Source of the DNA: an uncultured Pseudorhodoferax sp. | GTDB lineage: Bacteria > Pseudomonadota > Gammaproteobacteria > Burkholderiales > Burkholderiaceae | Assembly (NCBI GenBank): GCA_913776795.1 | Contig: CAJYRH010000419.1 | Coordinates: 1-5,703 of the forward strand | Direction of reading: 5' to 3' | Length of the DNA: 5,703 bases | Part shown: one piece after another, positions 1-4,789 of the stretch | How the letters are laid out: each line of letters starts with the position of its first letter | How positions within the stretch are numbered: the first letter of the stretch is position 1 | Translations under genes and position numbers: made by a program | Notes under the pieces: generated by a model | Seen by the model: only the letters and a program-made list of their open reading frames with translations | Told to the model about the DNA's origin: nothing | Database searches by the model: none

Positions 1-146
1 TGTCCAACATCGCCGCGCGCGAAGCCTGGCGTGCGCACTCCATCATCTCGCCCGCCGTGAGGGGCACGATCCAGGGGCTGGGGCCGCAGTCCTACCTGCT
101 TGCGCTGCGCGGCATCGTGGCGCTGGCGCAGGCGCCCAGGCCCTGA
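1..146 (+). CDS. C-terminal end of an unidentified protein (partial)
   Basis: An open frame enters from the left edge (first full codon at 3) and ends at TGA 144-146, giving the last 47 residues of a longer protein. The visible tail starts [13 protein letters not shown] and ends [15 protein letters not shown]. Nearly every codon ends in G or C, as in the confident genes nearby, so it is very likely coding. The segment looks helical, with an Ala/Leu-rich stretch near the end ([12 protein letters not shown]). No catalytic motif or recognisable family signature is present in this short piece, so no function is assigned. A short hairpin-forming repeat lies 14 bases after the stop. Confidence 0.7.
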   Translation, partial: SNIAAREAWRAHSIISPAVRGTIQGLGPQSYLLALRGIVALAQAPRP

Positions 147-293
147 GCGCGATGGATCGGCTGGCCAGGATGGCGCTGGCCAGGGCGCTGGCGGGCCTGC
201 CGGCAGGTGACCGGGGTCATGCCGGCGCTGGGCACACGCAACTTCCGCAATGTTGCAGATGCGAAAGGCTTGCATTGGTGGTGTCATCGGGGC
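147..293. other. Intergenic region with several short dyads
   Basis: This 147-base stretch separates the partial upstream gene from the small membrane-protein gene. Frames running through it have poor third-position GC, especially after about 241, so I see no gene. It contains the CTGGCCAG pair, two adjacent palindromes (196-207 and 208-219) and an imperfect dyad at 259-275 (ATGCGA, five bases, TTGCAT, one G-T mismatch). Bases 241-300 are about 55% GC (33 of 60), lower than the flanking genes, which suits a promoter region. I could not identify a convincing -35/-10 pair. Confidence 0.4.
161..183 (+). terminator. Candidate hairpin after the partial gene (paired CTGGCCAG octamers)
   Basis: The self-complementary octamer CTGGCCAG occurs at 161-168 and again at 176-183. 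The two copies can pair as an 8-bp stem with a 7-base loop, starting 14 bases after the stop at 146. There is no following T tract, so a classical intrinsic terminator is not shown. Two more dyads follow directly: CCTGCCGGCAGG (196-207) and TGACC-GG-GGTCA (208-219). The position fits a 3' hairpin of the upstream transcript, but chance in GC-rich DNA is possible. Confidence 0.25.
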
Positions 294-512
294 ATGCCCA
301 TCACCCGTCTTCTGTCCGTCTGCTGCCTGATGCTGTTCGCCAGCACCACGGCGGCGGTGGTCTTGCTGCCCGAGGTGCCGGCCATGGCGTTTGGCCTGCA
401 CATGCCCGAGCCGCCGTTCGGCGCGCTGATCTTCGCGCTGGCCTGTGCGCTGGTGCTGCTGCCGGGCCGTGCGTCCGGCCGGCGCGCGCACCGCGCGTTC
501 CGCAGCGACTGA
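294..512 (+). CDS. Small hypothetical membrane protein, 72 aa
   Basis: The 72-residue product has two hydrophobic segments. The first spans about residues 5-29 (LLSVCCLMLFASTTAAVVLLP). The second spans about 43-57 (GALIFALACALVLLP). A short loop containing PEVPAMAFGLHMPEPP lies between them, and the tail is Arg-rich (GRASGRRAHRAFR). It looks like a small inner-membrane protein with two helices, although the first segment could instead be a signal peptide. Third positions are G or C in all but 5 of 72 codons, which strongly supports coding. The ATG at 294 is preferred over the in-frame GTG at 207 because codons between them (such as AAT, GTT, GCA, GAT, AAA) break that pattern. The Shine-Dalgarno is weak. 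I recognise no family. It lies 90 bases upstream of the PEP-CTERM gene on the same strand, but the palindrome between them may separate their expression. Confidence 0.6.
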   Translation: MPITRLLSVCCLMLFASTTAAVVLLPEVPAMAFGLHMPEPPFGALIFALACALVLLPGRASGRRAHRAFRSD

Positions 513-523
513 CACCCTGCGCC

Positions 524-549
524 GCGCCTCGTCAGGTCTGACGATGCGC
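524..549. promoter_or_regulatory. 26-bp imperfect palindrome upstream of the PEP-CTERM gene
   Basis: The centre is TCGTCAG-GT-CTGACGA (529-544... with perfect 7-bp arms 529-535 and 538-544). One mismatched pair follows (528 C against 545 T), then the dyad resumes with GCGC at 524-527 pairing with GCGC at 546-549. In total 11 of 12 arm positions match. It begins 11 bases after the stop of the small gene and ends 53 bases before the PEP-CTERM start. It could be an operator for a dimeric regulator near that gene's promoter, or a hairpin ending the small gene's transcript. There is no T tract after it, so I slightly favour the operator reading. No specific regulator can be named. Confidence 0.4.
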
Positions 550-588
550 CTGGCCCACCTGGCTGGTTTGATCGCGGCTCCACACGCC

Positions 589-596
589 AGGAGGAG
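589..596 (+). promoter_or_regulatory. Strong ribosome binding site of the PEP-CTERM gene
   Basis: AGGAGGAG is a near-ideal Shine-Dalgarno. Its AGGAGG core ends at 594, leaving 8 bases before the ATG at 603, and this fixes the start of the gene. Confidence 0.85.
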
Positions 597-602
597 CTTC
601 CC

Positions 603-1886
603 ATGTCGCCATCCCTTCGCCTTGCCCTTGCGGCGGGCCTGTGCCTCGCCGCCGCCGCGCCGGCGCAGGCCGGCATCGTCATCACCACGCCGTTCATCAA
701 CTTCGAGACGCGTGCGCAGAACACGCTGGGATTTCTCGAGGGTGCGTACGTGCGGCTCGGCGCCAATTCGGTGGTCGACAGTGCCACCGGCAGCCCGGCC
801 GGCATCAGCGGCATTGCCAGCACCACGGACGTGTTCGGCGGTGGCCTGGTCGAACGCACGATCAATGCGAACCCCGGCCCGAGCATTCCCAACTTCTTCT
901 CGCGCTACCTGGCGCTGCCGACCACCGGCGGGCTGCACCCCAACGTGTTCCAGCCCTGGACGCTGCGCTTCAGCAAGGGCAACGAGAGCGCCAGCACCCA
1001 GGTGCAGATGCCGGGCGGCGCGCGGCCCATCGGCTTCGTCGACAGCATCGCGCTCGCAGGCACTGCGGCCGCGCCGACCTTCAGCTGGACGCCGCCCGCG
1101 CGGGACGCAGTCCAGGGCTACCGCGTGAACATCTTCGACCGCGCGCTCGTCAACAACGACCCGACCAAGGGCCCGCTCAACAACGGCCAGGTGATGAGTC
1201 TCGACCTGCAGACCCCCAACTACACGGTCGACCCCGCGCACTTCACCGTGCCCGGCTACGCCTTCGCGTTCGGCAAGCAATACACCATCGAGATCTCCGC
1301 GCTGCAGACGCGCGACGGCAGCACCAACACCAACAACAGCAACCTGCAGGCCGTCGCGCGGGTGTACGCGGAATTCACCCCCACCGAGACAGGCGGCCAG
1401 CAGGTGCAGCTGCCTGCCGTGCGCGCCGATGGCGCCTTCGAGTTCAACTTCGCGGTGGCGGTCAACACGACCTACTACATCGACCCGCTGGTCGCGGTGG
1501 GCTACGACTACCAGATCGGCGCGGGCGACCCGAATTTCCGCACCGTGGTGCTGCCCAGCGGCATCGGCGACGGTCTGTACGAACTGTGGCTGTGGAATGG
1601 CAACGACTGGTGGCTGGTGGCGTCCGACTGGCTGGGCGGCATGACCTTCGACTTCGGCCTGCTGGGCGTGGACCGCTTCCGCGTCACCGGCATCGAGGTC
1701 GGTGCGGGGCTGGACCCGGGCGACGCCACAGCTTTCGTGACCGGCGTGAGCTTCACGGGCGATGGCCGTTTCACCGGCACGCAGACGCCGCTCACACAGG
1801 AAGTGCCCGAACCGCCTGCGGCGGCGCTGCTGTTCGCGGGCCTGGTGGCACTGGCGCTGCGGCGGCGCGCCAGGCTCAACGGTTGA
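603..1886 (+). CDS. PEP-CTERM sorting domain-containing secreted protein, 427 aa
   Basis: This is an exported protein with a PEP-CTERM sorting signal, the tag recognised by exosortase at the inner membrane. A signal peptide covers about residues 1-23, with a hydrophobic core and likely cleavage after AQA (23/24). The C terminus has the full tripartite signal: VPEP at 401-404, a hydrophobic helix at about 406-419, then RRRAR at 420-424. Residues about 155-260 resemble a fibronectin III-like beta domain (PTFSWTPP, GYRVNIFDR, YTIEISAL). Residues about 290-390 are rich in aromatic residues and Gly/Asp (YYIDPLVAVGYDYQ, LWLWNGNDWW) and resemble a region I recall recurring in PEP-CTERM proteins. The mature part contains no cysteine. 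Such proteins usually act outside the cell in exopolysaccharide or biofilm settings, but no enzymatic motif is visible and the role here is unknown. Neither exosortase nor an epsH-type gene is in the window. The 3' end overlaps acuI tail to tail by 11 bases. Confidence 0.9.
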   Translation: MSPSLRLALAAGLCLAAAAPAQAGIVITTPFINFETRAQNTLGFLEGAYVRLGANSVVDSATGSPAGISGIASTTDVFGGGLVERTINANPGPSIPNFFSRYLALPTTGGLHPNVFQPWTLRFSKGNESASTQVQMPGGARPIGFVDSIALAGTAAAPTFSWTPPARDAVQGYRVNIFDRALVNNDPTKGPLNNGQVMSLDLQTPNYTVDPAHFTVPGYAFAFGKQYTIEISALQTRDGSTNTNNSNLQAVARVYAEFTPTETGGQQVQLPAVRADGAFEFNFAVAVNTTYYIDPLVAVGYDYQIGAGDPNFRTVVLPSGIGDGLYELWLWNGNDWWLVASDWLGGMTFDFGLLGVDRFRVTGIEVGAGLDPGDATAFVTGVSFTGDGRFTGTQTPLTQEVPEPPAAALLFAGLVALALRRRARLNG

Positions 1887-2859
1887 CGTCGACCACCAGC
1901 CGGCCCCGAATACGGCCGGCGAGGATGTCTGCGCCGGCCTGCACGGCCTCGCCAAGGCCGATCTCGGTGGTGATCGCGTCCAGCTTCGCCAGGTCGAGTT
2001 CGCGCGCCAGGCGCTCCCAGGCCGGCATGCGCACCGAAGGCTTGGCCATCACGCTGTCGATGCCGTACAGCGTGATGCCGCGCAGGATGAAAGGCGCCAC
2101 CGAGGCCGGGAAGTCCATGCCCTGGGCCAGCCCGCAGGCAGCCACCGCGCCGCCGTAGCGCGTGCTCGCGCAGGCGTTGGCCAGCGTGTGGCTGCCCACC
2201 GAATCGACCACGGCGGCCCAGCGTTCCCTGGCCAGCGGCTTGCCGGGGGCCGAGAGTTCGGCCCGGTCGACCACCTCGGCCGCACCCAGTCCCTGCAGGT
2301 AGGCAGCCTCACCGGTGCGACCGGTGGAGGCCACGACGCGGTGGCCCAGGCCGGCCAGCAGCGCGATGGCCACGCTGCCCACGCCACCGCTGGCACCCGT
2401 CACCAGCACGTCGCCCATGCCCGGCACGAGGCCGTGGCGCTCCAGTGCCAGCACGCAGAGCATGGCGGTGTAGCCGGCCGTTCCGATGGCCATGGCCTGG
2501 CGCGTCGTCAGGCCCTCGGGCAGCGGCACCAGCCAGTCGGCCTGCACGCGCGCCTTCTGGGCCAGGCCGCCCGAATGGGCCTCGCCCACGCCCCAGCCGT
2601 TGAGTACCACGCGCTCGCCGGGCTGGAAGCGCGCATCCTCGCTGGCCTCGACCACGCCCGCGAAGTCGATGCCGGCGTGCAGCGGGAACTTGCGCACCAC
2701 GGGCGACTTTCCCGTGATCGCCAGGCCGTCCTTGTAGTTGATGGTGGAGTACTCCACCCGCACCAGCACCTCGCCGTCGGGCAGTGCGCTTTCGTCGACT
2801 TGCCGGACACCGGCGCGGTAGCCGGCATCGTCCTTCTCGATCACCAGAGCCTTGAACAT
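1876..2859 (-). CDS. acuI: AcuI/YhdH-family NADPH-dependent acryloyl-CoA reductase (MDR superfamily)
   Basis: This 327-residue medium-chain dehydrogenase/reductase matches the usual length of the AcuI/YhdH group (about 325). The family reduces acryloyl-CoA to propionyl-CoA with NADPH in the cytoplasm; some members were first annotated as quinone oxidoreductases. The N-terminal GroES-like domain has NYKDGLAITGK at 41-51 and the FPLHAGIDFAGVVE block at 58-71. The Rossmann domain has GTAGYTAML (126-134) and the nucleotide-binding TGASGGVGS (154-162), followed by STGR (178-181). The C-terminal family block includes RYGGAVAACGLAQGMDFPA (234-252) and APFILRGITLYGIDSVM (255-271). There is no zinc-binding Cys cluster, as expected. 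An in-frame ATG 13 codons upstream (2898) was rejected because an ideal AGGAGGTG precedes the ATG at 2859. It is the last gene of the minus-strand group, 60 bases after the MBL gene. The family assignment is firm; the physiological substrate here is inferred. Confidence 0.92.
   Translation of the reverse strand: MFKALVIEKDDAGYRAGVRQVDESALPDGEVLVRVEYSTINYKDGLAITGKSPVVRKFPLHAGIDFAGVVEASEDARFQPGERVVLNGWGVGEAHSGGLAQKARVQADWLVPLPEGLTTRQAMAIGTAGYTAMLCVLALERHGLVPGMGDVLVTGASGGVGSVAIALLAGLGHRVVASTGRTGEAAYLQGLGAAEVVDRAELSAPGKPLARERWAAVVDSVGSHTLANACASTRYGGAVAACGLAQGMDFPASVAPFILRGITLYGIDSVMAKPSVRMPAWERLARELDLAKLDAITTEIGLGEAVQAGADILAGRIRGRLVVDVNR
1899..1920 (+). terminator. Candidate GC hairpin after the PEP-CTERM gene
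   Basis: GCCGGCC (1899-1905) and GGCCGGC (1914-1920) form a perfect 7-bp stem with an 8-base loop (CCGAATAC), starting 13 bases after the PEP-CTERM stop. No T tract follows, and the sequence lies inside the 3' end of acuI on the other strand, where it encodes part of RIRGRLVV. The placement fits an end-of-transcript hairpin for the plus-strand gene. GC-rich coding sequence can produce such stems by chance. Confidence 0.3.
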
Positions 2860-2864
2860 GGCAT

Positions 2865-2872
2865 CACCTCCT
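2865..2872 (-). promoter_or_regulatory. Strong ribosome binding site of acuI
   Basis: Read on the minus strand this is AGGAGGTG, a full anti-16S match, with 5 bases before the ATG at 2859. It decides the start against the upstream in-frame ATG at 2898 and suggests efficient translation independent of the MBL gene. Confidence 0.85.
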
Positions 2873-2919
2873 GCGGCGCATTCTGACCGCGGCGCCAATG
2901 CCTCGGGCCGGCGCGGGAA

Positions 2920-3882
2920 TCAGCAGCCCGCGGTGCAGAGCCCGCTTGCGTCGAACTCCAGCGTGCGGCCCGAGAGCGGCACGTGCACCGGCACCTTCAC
3001 CGCCTGGATGAAGGCCTCGGTCTTGCTGCCGGGGCGCACCTTGCCGCCCACGGTGCCGACCTCGTTGGCATGCGAGGCGATGACCGACGCCGGCTTGACC
3101 AGCTCGTTGATGACGTACGCCGCCTCGCGCGGCCCGGTGCTGAAGCCGTCGCCCATGTTCATGACGGCGAGCTTGGCCTGGTAGTAGCCGCGCACTGCGT
3201 GCTCCTGGTCGGAGGTGATGCCGGTGTCCCCCGAAAGGTAGACCGACAGCCCGGTGCTGAAACGCAGCACGTAGCCGGTGGCCGGGCCGACGCTGCCCGC
3301 GAGTCCGGCCTCCTTCAACGCCCGGCCGAGCTCGCCGCCGAAGTACTCCGGGTCCACGCCGTTGCTGTGCATCGCCGTGACCGTGGCGATGCGCACGCCG
3401 CCCACCGTGACGCTGCCGCCGAAGCGCGCCAGCATGGAGTCGGCCGGGTTGCCGCCGTTGGCCTTGAGCTTGGCGGCAAAGAAGGGCGGCATCTCGCTGC
3501 CGGTGACGATCTTGGATTTCTTGGCCAGCGCGATGTTCACCGCCAGGGAGTTCGGCATGGCCGAGACCGACATGTCCGGCTTGTCGCAACTGCCGGCGTT
3601 CGGTGCCGCGGTGTGGGCGTTGCCGATGTGGTCGCCGTGCATGTGGCTCACGAGGACGATGTCGATGCGGCCCAGCCGCGGGTCGGTGGCGCCTGCCACC
3701 GTGCGACCGGGGTCGTACAGGATGCGGGTGCCGTTCGGGTCCTCGAACACCAGCGCGCGGTCCTGCGGGCAGAACTCGCCCTCGATGCCGCCCAGCGGCG
3801 TGACCTTCACGTTCTGCGCCAGCGCCGTGCCCAGCGCAGCGGTCAGCAGGGCGGCCGCGGTGGCCAGGCTCAGGATCTTCAT
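2920..3882 (-). CDS. Exported MBL-fold metallo-hydrolase, 320 aa
   Basis: This is a metallo-beta-lactamase-fold protein with a signal peptide. Residues 1-22 form a short hydrophobic leader with likely cleavage after ALA (22/23), so it acts in the periplasm or outside. The zinc motif HMHGDH is at 80-85 (H80, H82, D84, H85). Later ligand candidates are H172 in AMHSNG, D219 in LSGDTG and H271 in ASHANE, giving a complete two-metal set. The overall pattern resembles UlaG/UPF0173-like MBL hydrolases rather than antibiotic-degrading enzymes. Four cysteines (C38, C99, C316, C320) could form disulfides after export. The substrate cannot be read from the sequence; a lactone, ester or phosphoester is possible. 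A modest GGGAG lies 7 bases before the ATG. It starts 28 bases after the binding-protein gene and probably shares its transcript, suggesting processing of a compound handled by the neighbouring transport proteins. Confidence 0.85.
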   Translation of the reverse strand: MKILSLATAAALLTAALGTALAQNVKVTPLGGIEGEFCPQDRALVFEDPNGTRILYDPGRTVAGATDPRLGRIDIVLVSHMHGDHIGNAHTAAPNAGSCDKPDMSVSAMPNSLAVNIALAKKSKIVTGSEMPPFFAAKLKANGGNPADSMLARFGGSVTVGGVRIATVTAMHSNGVDPEYFGGELGRALKEAGLAGSVGPATGYVLRFSTGLSVYLSGDTGITSDQEHAVRGYYQAKLAVMNMGDGFSTGPREAAYVINELVKPASVIASHANEVGTVGGKVRPGSKTEAFIQAVKVPVHVPLSGRTLEFDASGLCTAGC

Positions 3883-3910
3883 GGGGTGCTCCCGTTGTCG
3901 TTCGGAGGGG

Positions 3911-4735
3911 TCAGGGCGCGCGGCGCGGGGCGACCGCCGCGCCCTGGATCGCGTGGCGGCGCAGCGCTTCCTCGACGAAACCGCTGGCCTTCATGTCCTC
4001 GATGAAGCCGCTGAGCCAGGCCTGCGCACGGGTGCGGCCCTTGGGCACGCCCATGGCCTGCTCGATCACCATGAAGCGGCCGGGCAGCAGGCGCACGCCG
4101 CCCACGCGCCGGGCATCGGCTTCGAGCTGCTGCTTGACGCCCGCGGCCACCTCCAGGTTCTGCGCCAGGAACAGGTCGGTCACGGCCGGCGAGGTCGGCG
4201 CACGCACCAGCGTGGCGGCCTTGATCTCCCGCGTGAGGTACAGGTCGTAGGCGCTGCCGCGGCCCACCGCCACGCGCGTGCCGGGCCGGTCGACCTCCTC
4301 GTTGCGCTGCAGGGCCGAGTCGCTGCGCACCAGGTAGGCGCCCTCGATGACCACGTAGGGCGCGGTGTACTCGGTGTCGGCGCCGCGTACCGGGTCGATG
4401 GCCACAAAGGCCAGGTCCACCTCGCGGGACTTGACGGCCTCGACCACGTTGCCGGCCGAGTTGAAGGTCACCAGCGCGATCGGCAGGCCCAGGCGCCGCG
4501 CGGCCTCGCGCGCCAGGTCGACCGAGACCCCGCGCGGCGTGCCGTCGTCGCCGCGCGTGGCCAGGATGGGGTTGCCGAAGTTGATGGCCGCCCGCAGTGT
4601 GCCCGAGGGCGCCAGGTCGGTTCGCACGGCGCCCAGGTCCGGCGGGGCCGGCATTGCGCAGCCACCCAGCAGCAGGGCGCCGGCGGCGCACAGGCGCCGG
4701 CGCAGGGGGTGGGGAGGCCGGTCGTGCGTGGTCAT
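3911..4735 (-). CDS. Family-3 extracellular solute-binding lipoprotein
   Basis: This 274-residue protein is a periplasmic-binding-protein-like lipoprotein of the bacterial family-3 type (amino-acid/polar-solute class). A short n-region with RRR at 12-14 leads to a hydrophobic stretch and the lipobox LGGC (23-26), so C26 should be lipidated. Typical landmarks follow: SGTLRAAINFGNPIL (44-58), GVSVDLAREAARRLGLP (69-85), VDLAFVAIDPVRGADTEYTAPYV (starting at 106), GTRVAVGRGSAYDLYL (152-167), VTDLFLAQNLEVAAG (185-199), and a closing helix with FIEDMKASGFVEEAL (244-258). The ligand cannot be predicted. No ABC permease or ATPase is present; the upstream neighbour (54 bases away) is a TRAP permease, which normally uses DctP or TAXI binding proteins. 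No Shine-Dalgarno precedes the ATG at 4735, and no alternative ATG/GTG start lies before the lipobox. It may feed another transporter, act as a sensor, or be a non-canonical TRAP partner. Confidence 0.88.
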   Translation of the reverse strand: MTTHDRPPHPLRRRLCAAGALLLGGCAMPAPPDLGAVRTDLAPSGTLRAAINFGNPILATRGDDGTPRGVSVDLAREAARRLGLPIALVTFNSAGNVVEAVKSREVDLAFVAIDPVRGADTEYTAPYVVIEGAYLVRSDSALQRNEEVDRPGTRVAVGRGSAYDLYLTREIKAATLVRAPTSPAVTDLFLAQNLEVAAGVKQQLEADARRVGGVRLLPGRFMVIEQAMGVPKGRTRAQAWLSGFIEDMKASGFVEEALRRHAIQGAAVAPRRAP

Positions 4736-4789
4736 TGCGGTGGGGGTGTCTTGCGGAGGATCTGCTGCACAGTCTGCCCGATCGCCGGC

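Noticed and set aside
207..293. Extension of the small membrane protein to an upstream GTG at 207
   Set aside because: Codons between 241 and 293 lose the G/C third-position bias seen after 294, and the added residues look non-coding.
241..293. A sigma-70 promoter for the small membrane gene
   Set aside because: TTGCAG at 253-258 could be a -35 box, but no TATAAT-like box lies at the proper spacing. The region has only lower GC and a weak dyad in its favour.
284..892. A 202-codon minus-strand frame over the small membrane gene and the 5' end of the PEP-CTERM gene
   Set aside because: It would cover the palindrome and the strong plus-strand ribosome site. It has no domain or ribosome site, so it is judged a shadow.
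641..2158. A 505-codon plus-strand frame overlapping the PEP-CTERM gene
   Set aside because: It lies in a different frame over a gene with a signal peptide, a sorting signal and a strong ribosome site. Its sequence is Arg/Ala/Gln/His-rich low complexity.
1762..2886. A 374-codon plus-strand frame opposite acuI
   Set aside because: It is antisense to a well-recognised gene and rich in His/Ala/Gly/Arg without domain features. The strong G/C third-position bias of acuI removes stops on the other strand.
2860..2898. Start of acuI at the upstream ATG (2898)
   Set aside because: A perfect AGGAGGTG directly precedes the ATG at 2859, and the family normally begins with a MFKALV-like sequence.
2920..3882. 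Antibiotic resistance beta-lactamase
   Set aside because: The zinc motif is shared across the whole MBL superfamily. The rest of the protein resembles UlaG/UPF0173-like hydrolases, and nothing in the context suggests resistance.
2983..4005. A 340-codon plus-strand frame opposite the MBL gene
   Set aside because: It is a shadow of the MBL gene, with His/Arg/Ala/Gly-rich sequence, no start signal and no motif.
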